Assembly (NCBI GenBank): GCA_023630585.1
Contig: CM042535.1
Span: 36,074,899-36,138,898, forward strand
Direction of reading: 5' to 3'
Origin: Cranoglanis bouderius
Lineage: Eukaryota > Chordata > Actinopteri > Siluriformes > Cranoglanididae
Length of the DNA: 64,000 bases
Below the pieces are notes generated by a model. The model searched no databases and had not been told where the DNA came from. It was given only the letters and a program-made list of their open reading frames with translations. Positions 1-10,984 of the stretch are shown piece after piece. Position 1 is the first letter of the stretch. Each line of letters opens with the position of its first letter. A program made the position numbers and the translations under genes.

Positions 1-351
1 GGCTACTAATTTTAATTACACAATATAATACGTAGCCTGATGTCTGCTAACTTGCTAGTGACCATGGCTAGTGATTTCAGTTATACAATATAAATACTTA
101 TCTTAATATTTGCAAACTTGATAGCAAATCTGACTTACGTTGTAGTCAGCCTAATGTTAGCTGGTCTGCTAATACTTGGTTTTAATGACATCATTTAATA
201 CTTAGCCTAACATACTGTAAGCTAGCTTATTTGCTAACCTGAGTAGCTACTAACATAGAGGCAACATACTTTCACACTGTTTTTACCGGTAGACTTTGAT
301 TAAATTTTCATCACGTCTAAAAGAACTAATTCTAATCTACTCTAAGAACAG
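1..351. other. Intron of receptor A, AT-rich
   Basis: No coding potential is seen. The stretch is AT-rich and repeats short GCTAA/GCTAG words. By comparison with copy 2 it is the intron between the stalk exon (equivalent to 44690-44893) and the first CTLD exon of receptor A. Confidence 0.7.
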
Positions 352-1180
352 CTGCGGATATCGGGAAGCCGGGGTGGATCTCCTTCAGCTCCAGTCTTTA
401 CTACATGTCTACTGAGGAGAAGAACTGGCCTCAGAGCAGACAGGATTGCAGAGAGAGAGGAGCAGACCTGGTGATCATAAAAAGCAGAGAAGAACAGGTG
501 AGAGAGGTTGATTAGTAACACCTGGTATGAAGCCCATATTTGGTAGTGGTAGCTCAGTGGTTAAGGTGTTGGGCTACTGATTGGAAGGTCGTGAGTTCAA
601 ATACCAGCACTGTTGGGCCCTTGAGCAAGGCCCTTAACCCTCAATTGCTCAGATGTATAAATGAAATAAATGTAAGTCGCTCTGGATAAGGGCGTCTGCC
701 AAATGCCATAAATGTATTTATAAATCATTATACCTGTGCTTATAATTCTTGGTGAGTTGGTCATGATTGCTTTGGATGAGCAGTGGTGTTAGTTTGAACA
801 TTATGAATGAATCTACCTCAAACAGGATTTCGTTGAGATGCTAAGAAGAGGAAAGACGGCTTGGATTGGTTTGACTGACCTTGACACAGAGGGCGTGTGG
901 AAATGGGTGGACGGTACACCACTGACCACTGCGTAAGAGCTCACTAAACTGATCTGCTTATGATTCACTTTTAATCTGAAGCTTTAGATGTCTCTGCGTG
1001 TGTGCTTTCAGCTACTGGTTGAGTCGGGAGCCCAATGATAATCTAGGAAATGAGGACTGTGGTGAGACTGGTTACAAGCCGGATGATGGAAGACCAGTAA
1101 CAGATATCCTAAACACATGGAATGATAATTCGTGTTCTGACAGTTCATTCTGGATATGTGAGAAACCAATTTCCAATTAA
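352..1180 (+). CDS. Receptor A: C-type lectin-like receptor, 3' exons (CTLD)
   Basis: Three exons encode a complete C-type lectin domain: 352-497, 826-932 and 1012-1180 (stop TAA). Each is bounded by AG/GT with phases that match the other receptors here (in phase 1, then 0, then 2). Visible motifs are YYMS, the cysteine in SRQDC, WIGL, WKWVDG, the sugar-specificity tripeptide EPN, WND, and the closing WICEK. EPN together with WND is the calcium-dependent mannose-type arrangement in this family, so sugar binding is predicted. The 5' exons (cytoplasmic, membrane, stalk) lie left of the window; copy 2 shows the stalk exon at 44690-44893. A SINE sits in the intron after the first exon. A polyadenylation signal is at 1428-1433. 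Fish CD209/CLEC4-like identity follows from domain architecture; the exact orthologue is unknown. Confidence 0.85.
540..725 (+). mobile_element. tRNA-derived SINE in receptor A intron
   Basis: A tRNA-like head carries an A-box-like run (TAGCTCAGTGGTTAAGG) and a B-box-like run (GGTCGTGAGTTCAAATAC). A body with GGGCCCTTGAGCAAGGCCC follows, then the tail GGCGTCTGCCAAATGCCATA, which is common in teleost SINEs. It is absent from copy 2 because it falls inside the 608-bp deletion there. Confidence 0.8.
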
Positions 1181-1427
1181 GTCTCTGTGAAGGGAAGGAT
1201 TGTAGACGTTAACGCGGAACTCATTGAGAAGCGCTCAAACACAATGCAAATACTTTCACTTGGTAGCGCATGTCTTTAGCTACGTCCATTACTATCTGCA
1301 TATTAGTACATGTTTTCACGAGCGCTGTGATGACATATTTTCTTATTTGTTCTGCAATTGACTTCTTTTGTTCACATCTGATGCTGTATGCTGGACATTT
1401 CACTGTACTTTTAAATTCCTGCTTCAA

Positions 1428-1433
1428 AATAAA
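1428..1433 (+). terminator. Polyadenylation signal of receptor A
   Basis: AATAAA lies about 250 bp after the receptor A stop codon and is conserved at 45918-45923 in copy 2. The link to the gene is inferred from position. Confidence 0.5.
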
Positions 1434-1623
1434 TGCAGTTTATGTCTTATTTGTTGATAAGAAGTTGCCACAAATGTTATGAGAAAGCGGCTTATCTTAA
1501 GACTGGAAACGTGATGACCGCCACATTCACACAGCATTGGGAGGGGCATGTTGACCTTTTGTAAAGGTTGTGCCTTAAAAAAACAAAAAGACCCACACCT
1601 TTCATTACACTAGCTCACGAGCC

Positions 1624-1686
<63 letters not shown>

Positions 1687-1689
1687 TGT

Positions 1690-1753
<64 letters not shown>
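1624..1753. repeat. (TG)n microsatellite
   Basis: About 130 bp of TG repeats with a few TA interruptions. The copy 2 tract (46117-46207) is shorter. The open frames across it are artefacts of the repeat. Confidence 0.95.
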
Positions 1754-1754
<1 letters not shown>

Positions 1755-2000
1755 GCTCTCAGATTGGTGAGAGATTGTGTTAGATAAAATGCTGTGACAA
1801 ACAGGAAAATGTTTGTTCTTTAGATGTGAGATCAGTTCACTTAACAGTTTTTGACCTTAAAAATAATTAATATTACAAAAAGCTTGTCATCATTTCAGAT
1901 TTATCTTGGGGTTAAACGTAACGAATGGTCTAGAATGACCTGCAATAACTGTTTAGATTATTAAAGATATCAGTTAATCTAGCCACAGGAGGTCACAGGC

Positions 2001-2360
2001 CAGTGTACTTTTTGTGCCGGTCCCAAACCTGGATAAATAGAGAGGGTTGTGTCAGGAAGGGCATCCGACGTAAAACTTTTGCCAAATTCAATATGCGAAT
2101 CACTAAAATGACTTCCGTACCGGATCGGTCGGGGCCCGGGTTAACAACGACCGTCATCGGTGCCGTTGACCTACAGGGCACTGGTGGAAATTGGGCCACT
2201 GTTGGTCGAAGAAGACCAAAGAGGAGGTTTATGGATGTAGTGAAGGAGGACATGAAGGTAGTCGGTCTGAGAGAAGAGGATGCAGGGGATAGGGCTAGAT
2301 GGAGGCAGATGATTCGCTGTGGCGACCCCTGAAGGGAACAGCCGAAAGGAAAAGAAGAAG
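2001..2360 (+). mobile_element. RTE-type LINE 3' end
   Basis: The frame ending at 2332 closes with a C-terminus of the RTE reverse-transcriptase kind (DRARWRQMIRCGDP then stop), followed by a short A/G-rich tail (AAAAGAAGAAGAAG). Only the last part of the element is present, as expected from 5' truncation during target-primed reverse transcription. The same insertion is at 46455-46814. Assignment to RTE rests on this C-terminal motif from memory of the family. Confidence 0.65.
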
Positions 2361-3299
2361 AAGATTATTAAAGATATCAGTTATCAGTTACATCAGATAT
2401 CAATCACTATAGATTAAAACACTGATACAATACAATACAAGACACGGGGGGGGGGGGGGGGGGGGTAAATCTACAAACTAATCAAAGGGGTGACACGGAG
2501 CAGCTGAGACAATGATGATACATAGGGGAAACAACTACTGACAATACAGGGGCGGCGACAGGACAGAAACCAAAACAAAACGCACGTGAGAATGTAAACA
2601 AAGCATGACAATGAAGCATGTTTGCGCGCTCTGCATGTTCAGGTCGGCCATTTTGCGATCTGTGCATTATGTGGTGTGATGCAGTGTCAACCCAGTAGCG
2701 TCGATTCGTTGTTTCATTTTCTCAGCAAGCACAATATATATATTTTGAATACATCTAATGTGTCAAGTTACCAAGGTGCCATCTTGCTTTCGGTCAATGG
2801 GCCTCTGTAGCGCTTGTTGCAGTTCCCATGTTTGACCACTAAGCAATAATAACCATATGGAGGTCAACAGGTTCAACAATTGTTCAACACTTAGAAAGGT
2901 GAGCAAGTAAATGGAAATATCTGTCAAAAAGCAACCTTTTTTTGAATCGATGGTCACTCAAAAGAGGTAAGTAGTAGTAAGTAGTATAAGAATTTAAAGT
3001 GTATGGAGTTGTGAATGAGGACATTATAACGATTAGAATTAGTTAGATGGCTAATATAGTATACGGTGCGCCACCTGCCCATATGGACGAGAGGCCACTG
3101 ATGAGACCAGACTCAACAAGCTCAAAAAGCTTGATACGTTGGAAAGGAAATCTTCTTAGTAGGCTATACAGTGGTACATCATTGAACACTTGATCCACGA
3201 ATCTGTCAAAGGTAGAACAAAATTACCATTTTTCCCTCTGTTTTGGGGAACAGTAATTGATTTCTAACCTAAAATTGCATATTTCCTCATAGAAAGGGG
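2361..3299. other. Intergenic stretch, no gene recognised
   Basis: It contains a G run at about 2445-2465 and a segment (2480-2600) with words such as GGGGCGGCGACAGGACAG, resembling part of the LTR family seen at 33483-34258. The rest is unidentified. Copy 2 carries about 114 bp more near 47055-47170, so copy 1 has a deletion there. Confidence 0.5.
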
Positions 3300-3307
3300 T
3301 TATGTAC

Positions 3308-3315
3308 TATATAAG
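3308..3315 (+). promoter_or_regulatory. TATA box candidate for receptor B
   Basis: TATATAAG lies about 450 bp upstream of the receptor B start and is conserved at 47876-47883 in copy 2. It is the only strong TATA match seen near the gene. A compound CT/CA microsatellite separates it from the ATG, so it would imply a long 5' UTR containing the repeat. Confidence 0.35.
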
Positions 3316-3595
3316 TACGCGTACACAATCAGACACATACACGTCACTGTGCTCTTTTGTACTCACCTGCAGAAGTATTTTTTATTTCCTCCTTGTCTGC
3401 TCTTCATCCGTTATCCATTATTTGGGGGCTCGACTCTAGAATCACCCGTGACCTTAACCATCAGAGAAATGATAAAGCCGATCTCAGATGTGCAGAACAA
3501 GCAGCTTTCTATCCTGAGCGATGAAAAATGCTTATTTTACTGTTTGCCTGTTTGCATTATATCCGACACAATCTCCAACCAATTACAGAGCAACA

Positions 3596-3598
<3 letters not shown>

Positions 3599-3690
<92 letters not shown>
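3599..3690. repeat. (CT)n(CA)n compound microsatellite upstream of receptor B
   Basis: About 64 bp of CT followed by about 28 bp of CA, ending about 70 bp before the receptor B start codon. The CT part is longer in copy 2 (48168-48268). Confidence 0.95.
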
Positions 3691-3693
<3 letters not shown>

Positions 3694-3761
3694 GCAGCAC
3701 ATCCAGTCTCCTGGACTAGTCAGACTGTTAAATAGCGAAGTTTTCAGAAATCCTGTACATT

Positions 3762-6111
3762 ATGGCGTCAGATTTGGATATTCACATTCATAATGAACGG
3801 CTTCAGTTCCAGAAGATACAGAGACTGGACATGAGCTCCAAGAGAGCCGCCCGGTATAGAGGTATAAATACGCATATACAAACAAACAACAACAACAACA
3901 ACAAAAAAGGCAACTTTCATTACTAATACCTTTCTATGAAGCATGTATTTATATGTTGGGAATCTTTTAGGAGCGTTCTGGCTGACTGCACTGTGTCTCG
4001 GTTTGATGTGTATTCTTCAGGCGACTCTCAACATCGTCCTGAGACTGCACTGTAGGTTCAGCTTTTACAGTAAAGTAGAATGTTATTATTGATATATTAG
4101 GTTTTTAATAAGAGGATTTCTGTATGTTTTGGCTTGGTGAGATGTTGAACCTAACAGAATACACCGTTACTTTCAGCTAATCCTCAGGCCAAGAATGACG
4201 AATTAGAGAGCTGCTACAGTCAGACTGTAGAGGGAGACGAGTTACTCACTAGTAACGACAGCCTGACTATAGAGAGAGACGAGTTACTGACTAGTTACAA
4301 CAGCCTGACTATAGAGAGAGACCAGTTACTGACTAGTTACAACAGCCTGACTATAGAGAGAGACCAGTTACTGACTAGTTACAACAGCCTGACTATAGAG
4401 AGAGACCAGTTACTGACTAGTTACAACAGCCTGACTATAGAGAGAGACCAGTTACTGACTAGTTACAACAGCCTGACCAGAGAGAGAGATCAACAACAAG
4501 CAAAAATGATGGAACTGGAGAATGAATTGTTAAAAATAAAGACCAGCTACAACACCATAAGAAATCAGATGGACAAGTTACGGAAAGAGAAAGACTTACT
4601 TCAAAGCAAGTTGGCTGTGTTTGGTGAGTAAATACTCGAAAGCCTCAGTCAATAACTTCCAATTCGAACCAAGGCAACACAGCTCCACTTTAATACTTTC
4701 CAGTTCTTATAGCCTGGTACCCTGTTTACCATTACTTAATGAAACCAACAGTTCACTAAAATCGAAATAATGTCTTATGGAAAAGTGCTGAGCACGATAT
4801 GTTCTACTACGTGATCAGATACACAGGAGAAGCTCAGATGGACACACTTTGGCTCCAGTCTTTACTACATCTCAGTGAGGAAGAGCTGGAGTGAAAGCAG
4901 ACAGGACTGCAGAGAGAAAGGAGCGGACCTGGTGATCATAAACAGCGAAGAGGAACAGGTGAATTATGAGACATTACTTGGCCCCTTATACAACAGTGCT
5001 GTCAAATTCAAGATTCTGATTGGTCAGATGGTGTTGATTAAGTTTTCTATAAGAGCAGTTCTGATGATAGTGCTGGCTGTAAGGCAAATGACAGGTTTAT
5101 GGGGCTCCTGAATGGTGCAACAGAAAAGTGGTAACCCTATCATCCAGAGTCCAGGAGAACAAAAATTGGGTGGGAGGGATGTCAATCACAGCATCTCTAG
5201 CCAATCATGTGCGTCTGTGAACTCATGTGTGCAGAAGAGGGCGGATATCGCTTTTCTCCGAGTGCGGGTGGCCGGCGTCACCTTCATCGTTCATTCGTTG
5301 TCCGTCATCGTCCCATTTACATTTACGGCATTTGGCAGATGCTCTTATCTAGAGCGACTTACATTTATCTCATTTATATAGCTGAGCAGTTTAGGATTAA
5401 GGGCCTTGCTCAAGGGCCCAACAGTGGCAGCTTGGTGGTGCTGGAGTTCAAACTCATGATCTTCTAAGCAGTAGACCAACGCTTTAACCACTGAGCTACC
5501 ACGGCTCCGTGTCCCCTGTTGGTAGCTGTTGTGTGCTAGGGTAGAGCTGACTTGGGTGGGCATTGGCAGGTGACAAAATTAGAATGAAATTCACAGGTTT
5601 ATATTAATGTGGTCAGCGGTTTTCTCCAGTAGCCCGAACTACTGGTCCAGACCACGCCCACTTCTGGTTTCAGTCCTAGTTTTTCTGTTTTTTTCCACTA
5701 AGGAGACAGGTTTTGGAAGGAGTCTCCAGTGTTAGTGCTTTGTTAAAGTTTCCCATTATCCACCACTCCACTCCACATTATTATTATTATTGCCTTCCTT
5801 ATTGTTGGTATTTATTATTGTTTTTTGTTATTGTTTGTATTTTGACAGTATGACAACTGCTATTAATATTTTGTTTTTTTACTGTTATTATTGTTTTTTA
5901 AAAAAGAATTTTGGTGATATTACTGTTATAATATAACTGTTATTATTTATCTTTTGTACCGTATTTGTTGTTTATGTCCAGGGTACTTTTGGCTGGTCTG
6001 CATTCATTTTTTTCTTATATTGCAAACACTAAATAAAGTCCTTGGTTGGGGTTTGGTGTAGGTATAGGTGGAGCGATATTGTGCTACAGGGACAAACAAG
6101 TTAAATGGAAA

Positions 6112-6181
<70 letters not shown>

Positions 6182-6563
6182 ATGTGTCTATGTGTGTGTT
6201 TACATATTGTCTTCCAATTGCAGAAGTTCATCAGTAAACAGTTGGGCAGCAGTCCGGCTTGGATTGGTCTGATTGACAGAAACAGAGAGGGCGTGTGGAA
6301 ATGGGTGGATGGTACGCCACTGACCAATAAGTAAGAAATTGAACTCTGCTTCTGATGTAGTGATGAACTCTACTGGTCTGAGAAATACACCGGATCCTTT
6401 GATTATCTCTTTCAGGCACTGGATGGAAGAAGAACCCAACAGTTTTGCAGGAGACAAGGGCTGTGCTATTACTGTACATCAGGCAGAACGTGTACAGAGC
6501 TGGGCTGCTTATTATTGTGATGATCATTTTGTTTGGATATGTGAGAAAAAAATGTTGTACTGA
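3762..6563 (+). CDS. Receptor B: complete type II C-type lectin-like receptor
   Basis: Six exons join in frame to 340 residues: 3762-3861, 3971-4051, 4177-4623, 4819-4958, 6224-6330, 6416-6563. Exon 1 begins MASDLDIHIHNERLQFQK and forms a basic cytoplasmic tail with no tyrosine motif of the ITIM type. Exon 2 is one hydrophobic segment (about residues 35-60, AFWLTALCLGLMCILQ...). Exon 3 is a coiled-coil stalk containing six 14-residue units, each two heptads (consensus DQLLTSYNSLTIER). Exons 4-6 encode the CTLD, with SRQDC, WIGL, WKWVDG, EPN, WAA in place of WND, and WICEK. The fourth-exon acceptor is the CAG at 4816-4818; only this one keeps phase with the stalk. EPN is present but the second calcium motif is not, so sugar binding is uncertain. 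The start is the ATG opening the only frame that splices on. Read-through of intron 4 would meet a stop at 5109-5111. Confidence 0.88.
5314..5508 (-). mobile_element. tRNA-derived SINE in receptor B intron 4
   Basis: Reverse-oriented copy of the SINE type at 540-725: the tail complement GGCATTTGGCAGATGCTCTT is at the left, CTCAAGGGCCC in the middle and a tRNA-like head (TTAACCACTGAGCTACCAC) at the right. It is also present at 49932-50126, so it inserted before the duplication. The rest of intron 4 (5510-6110) is AT-rich with no recognised content. Confidence 0.8.
6116..6179. repeat. (GA)n microsatellite in receptor B intron 4
   Basis: About 64 bp of GA, 45 bp upstream of the second CTLD exon. 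It is 6 bp shorter in copy 2 (50734-50791). Confidence 0.95.
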
Positions 6564-7975
6564 TCTTCTTCTTCTTCTTCTTCTTCTTCTTCTTCTTCTT
6601 CTTCTTCTTCTTCTTCTTCTTCTCACCAAAAAGTGTCTGGGCAACAGAGACTGTAAGTTGTAGAAACACCTTGGTGGAATGGTCAGAAATCCCACCCACT
6701 ATTCATGCGCATTGAAACACATCTGTCGGACACTAGGTGGCACTATAATAAGTACTTTTGCATTTTGGTCCATAACTCTGGAACCATAAGGGCTAGAATC
6801 AAAACTCTTTTTACCTCTGAATCCTTGAGTCATGACATACAAAACATGTATCCAATTTCATTTCCATCCTGCAAATGGTTTCGCCATTTAGAATTTTTTG
6901 AATAATGTACTTTTTCAAACTCCTCCTAGGCTGATCATCCGATTTGCACAAAACTTGGCATGCATGATATACAGACCCTCATGACAAAGAGTTATCAAAG
7001 GAATTTTGATTCATCAAAGCAGTGCAAAGATATTAGCGAATTAATTGGTGAACTCCCATTTTTTACGAATTGATCTATATCTGCACTACAACAGAAACGT
7101 GACTGTAACTCTGCAACCGTATGTTCGATGAAGTTGAAAATCGGTATGCATCTTCTTTGGTGGAAGTCCTAACATATCCTCTAATATGACTCGGATGCAT
7201 GAAAAAACATGGACGCCAGCAGCCAATCACTTTTCAGAGGCTAAAAACGTCAAATCTGAATGACCTACCATTACAAAAATGTACATTTTCACATATTGTA
7301 TGAAAACGAATATTTCTACTGATTTTTGTGAAAATTGGCCCAATGTGACGCTATAATAAGCAACTATATGTGTTAGCTAATAACTCGTAAGTAATAAAAA
7401 CTTGTCCTAGGCCGTTCATCCAATTCACATGAAATTGTCTTTTTCACAATTGAAATGTCGAGATACTTCAGACAAAAAGTTGTCAAAAGTCTTTTGATTC
7501 ATATAATTGTTGTGGAGATATAAGTCCATATATTTGTGGGTGTGGCAAATAATAACTAATTGCCTTATATCTTGTGAACGCAATGCCCAAACTTCATGAA
7601 TCTTGGTACACATGGACAACAGGACAGTCATGCCAAATTTCATGAATTTTTGATGGTCGGGTGGCTAACAGCAAATTCTATATTATCAGCCATTTATCTC
7701 AATGTGAATGACAGATGAGGGCTGTAATACTAATATTGCCACACAAGAGGGAACCACAGGATAATGAATCTTTTTAAGTCTAATATTTCCCCCCATCCGT
7801 TTCCATCAGTTTGAATGGCTGAATAACTCAACATGTAATAAAAAATGCATTGAAATGAGATTAAATGCATAGAACCATGGTACTCTAACAATATCTCCTG
7901 AGTTTTATAAAATTAGTAAACAAATGTATGAAATGCTCAAAGATGATTAAAAGTTATCTTAATTTTTTTTATATA
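6564..7975. other. (CTT)n tract and unidentified sequence downstream of receptor B
   Basis: A (CTT)n microsatellite (6564-6623) starts directly after the receptor B stop codon. The remaining 1.35 kb has no gene; its wording (for example CTAGGTGGCACTATAATAAG) resembles dispersed fish repeats, but no family is recognised. It is conserved at 51176-52594. Confidence 0.55.
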
Positions 7976-9540
7976 CAGCCGTGGCCAAAAGTTTTGAGAA
8001 TGACACAAATATTAATTTTCACACAGTCTACTGCTTCAGTGTTTTTAGATCTTTTTGTCAGATGTTACTAATTGTTACTGAAGTATAATCACAAGCATTT
8101 CATAAGTGTCAATGGCTTTTATTGACAATTACATGAAGTTTATACAAAGAGTCGATATTTGCAGTGTTGACCCTTCTTTTTCAAGACCTCTGCAATTCAC
8201 CCTGGCATGCTGTCAATCAACTTCTGGGCCACATCCTGACTGATGGCAGCCCATTCTTGCATAATCAATGCTTGGAGTTTGTCAGAGTTTGTGGGTTTTT
8301 GTTTGTCCACCCGCCTCTTGAGGATTGACCACAAATTCTCAATGGGATTAAGGTCTGGGGAGTTTCCTGGCCATGGACCCAAAATGTCGATGTTTTGAAC
8401 CCCGAGTGTTCGTTATCACTTTTGCCTTGTGGCAAGGTGCCCCATCATGCTGGAAAAGGCATTGTTCATCACCAAACTGTTCTTGGATGGTTGGGAGAAG
8501 TTGCTCTCTGAGGATGTTTGTGTACCATTCTTTATTCATGGCTGTGTTCTTAGGCAAAATTGTGAGTGAGCCCACTCCCTTGGCTGAGAAGCAACCCCAC
8601 ACATGAGTGGTCTCAGGATGCTTTACTGTTGGCATGACACAGGACTGATGGTAGCGCTCACCTTTTCTTCTCCGGACAAGCTTTTTTCCAGATGCCCCAA
8701 ACAATCGGAAAGGGGATTCATCAGAGAAAATGACATTACCCCAGTCCTCAGCAGTCCAATCCCTGTACTTTTTGCAGAATAGCAGTCTGTCCCTGATGTT
8801 TTTCCTAGAGAGAAGTGGCTTCTTTGCTGCCCTTCTTGACACCAGGCCATCATCCAAAAGTCTTCGCCTTACTGTGCGTGCAGACGCACTCACACCTGCC
8901 TGCTGCCATTCCTGAGCAAGCTCTGCACTGGTGGTGCCCCGATCCCACAGCTGAATCAACTTTAGGAGATGGTCCTGGCGCTTGCTGGACTTTCTTGGGC
9001 TCCCTGAAGCCTTCTTCACAACAGTTGAACCTCTCTCCTTGAAGGTCTTGATGATCCGATAAATGGTTGATTTAGGTGCAATCTTACTAGCAGCGATATC
9101 CTTGCCTGTGAATCCCTTTTTGTGCAAAGCAATGATGGCTGCACGTGTTTCCTTGGAGGTAACCATAGTTAACAGAGGAAGAACAATAATTTCAAGCACC
9201 ACCCTCCTTTTAAAGCTTCCAGTCTGTTATTCTAACTCAATCAGCATGACAGAGTGATCTCCAGCCTTGTCCTCGTTAACACTCTCACCTGTGTTAACGA
9301 GAGAATCACTGACATGATGTCAGCTGGTCCTTTTGTGGAAGGGCTGAAATGCAGTGGACATGTTTTTTTGGGATTAAGTTCATTTTCATGGCAAAGAGGG
9401 ACTTTGAAATTAATTGCAATTCGTCTGATCACTCTTCATAACATTCTGGAGTTTATGCAAATTGCCATCATAAAAACTGAAGCAGTAGACTTTGTGAAAA
9501 TTAATATTTATGTCATTCTCAAAACTTTTGGCCGCGGCTG
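7976..9540 (-). mobile_element. Tc1-like transposon, nearly complete
   Basis: Bounded by TA target duplications and inverted ends (CAGCCGTGGCCAAAAG at the left, complement CTTTTGGCCGCGGCTG at the right). The 1.56 kb length is typical of Tc1 elements. Outer and inner repeats flank a transposase on the minus strand. The same element is at 52595-53961, so insertion predates the duplication. Confidence 0.93.
8150..9202 (-). pseudogene. Tc1-like transposase with one frameshift
   Basis: The frame from 9202 (start MVLEIIVLPLLTMVTSKE) runs 284 residues to 8348 and holds the paired helix-turn-helix DNA-binding region (IALHKKGFTGKDIA, KSTIYRIIKTFKERG), then SDES with the first catalytic Asp and QHDGAPCHKA with the second. 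Near 8395 a single-base indel shifts the frame. The rest continues in another frame as GPWPGNSPDLNPIENLW, supplying the catalytic Glu, and on through SMPGW. In sequence order all three DDE residues survive, but one protein is not encoded. The true start may be the internal Met of MVTSKE. Confidence 0.88.
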
Positions 9541-10859
9541 TATATATATCCTACGGTTATTATTGTTTATATGCAATCCAAAGTGATATGTTGAGGTCAG
9601 ATGTTTGCATCATTTCGCGATAATCAGCTAAAGTTCACGTGGCGCCCCCTTGAGGGTTAATAGAGAATAACCATTCGACATCCTCCTAGAAATGCTTTAT
9701 TAATGCCTTTATTCCCTTATCAAAGAGTATTGTTCATTTATTTAACTGGAATTTATGTTTGTGAAATACTTATGTGAATGAATCACTCAGTTTAACTTGT
9801 ATGTTAAATCGTTTCAGAACCACACTTGTATGCCCAAGAAAGTCACATTCAGTAAACTTATTGAGAGAACTTTGGAAACTGCCTGGTGATTCTCTTCAAC
9901 TAAGGGTCATCACACCCAGTTCTGACCGACTGTCTGCAGTGTTTCGAATTCATCAGAATTAGTGCCTAATTCTATTTTAATCACCTTGTAGGGATACGGG
10001 GAATATGCTAAAACTGTATAATTTTTTTTTACATCAAGAATATTACTATATTTATTTATATATAACAGCTTCTTTTTTAAAATTTGAGGTGTAATTTTCT
10101 TTCTTTTCTTTTTTTTCTTTTTTTTTTTTTTACATTTCAGGTGTTTTACTCATGGTATTCCCACACATGAACCACCTGTTTACAATTTAATAAAGTGATT
10201 AAAAAAAAGTTGACATTCATATGACATATTGGTAAAGAATCTGGATTGTTTTAAAAAAATAATTTATTCGTAAAAGGGTTCATTAATCCACAAAAAGACA
10301 TTACCATGGCAAGCCAACGAGCAAAAACCACCTAGTGTTATGATCACAACACAAAAGAAATTCAGAAAGCGCAATAATGTAAAGTATGGTGCACAATATT
10401 GTACAGCTTACGTTGAAACAATATACGGAGCTCTTGACCTGCCAGACGAATCCTAATGTGTCACTTAAGGCCCAATGAGTCCATTAAGTTCTGACTTATC
10501 AACTGGAAGGGTGTTGAAACTTTTGCACACGCCACAATTACTACATTAAATGTAACTATAAATGGGTAAAAAGTACATTTTATCCGTTATATGACATTAA
10601 TTACATTAATGCTTCTTTAATACATGTTAAAGGAAAATAATCAACTTTGGGGTGATAGCAGTAACTTGTTGATTATTTTCTTAAGTGTTTGATTCCTTAC
10701 TTACTCATTGTTTTCGCTTTTAGTTTTTCAGGAGTACATCAACAGTAATAGCTCAACACTCCACCAGAGCGCCGCAAACACAAAGACTCACAAACCCAGA
10801 ACCTGCAGAAAGTGCAGGTGAAATAGAGTGACGTAGCCTTGAATAACATTATCACTGGA
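9541..10859. other. Intergenic stretch upstream of receptor C, no gene recognised
   Basis: AT-rich, with a T/C-rich tract at 10090-10138. A short open frame (9774-9962) has no recognisable family and no splice context that I trust. The stretch is conserved at 53962-55277. Confidence 0.5.
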
Positions 10860-10873
10860 ACTTCCTCTATAAG
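10860..10873 (+). promoter_or_regulatory. ETS/PU.1-like site abutting a TATA box, receptor C promoter
   Basis: ACTTCCTC (complement GAGGAAGT, the ETS/PU.1 core) at 10860-10867 runs straight into TATAAG at 10868-10873, about 112 bp upstream of the receptor C start. The arrangement is identical at 55278-55291. PU.1 drives many myeloid genes, which fits a CD209-like receptor, but function here is inferred. Confidence 0.45.
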
Positions 10874-10984
10874 TGGCATTACCACTTCTAGCTTGAGAAC
10901 GAAACGTAGACCTAAGACCTAGACAGCAGTCAGGACTGATCTGGTTTAAATTCAGGCTGATTTCTAACGGGTGACGAGTGCAGA

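Noticed and set aside
540..640. tRNA-like A and B boxes that could be a tRNA gene
   Set aside because: No acceptor-stem pairing is evident and the sequence continues into a SINE body and tail; the same applies to 5470-5506 and 27590-27640.
1568..1783. Open frame of Val/Cys repeats, and similar His/Thr, Ser/Leu, Arg/Glu, Lys and Arg frames elsewhere
   Set aside because: They are translations of TG, CT/CA, GA and CTT microsatellites with no flanking domain.
4959..5111. Continuation of receptor B exon 4 into the intron as a truncated isoform
   Set aside because: The donor GTGAAT and the following 107-bp exon give a complete CTLD; read-through would end without the domain core.
9774..9962. 62-codon open frame conserved in both direct copies
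   Set aside because: Conservation reflects recent duplication; no domain, and a replacement-level change (Leu/Ser) without splice context.
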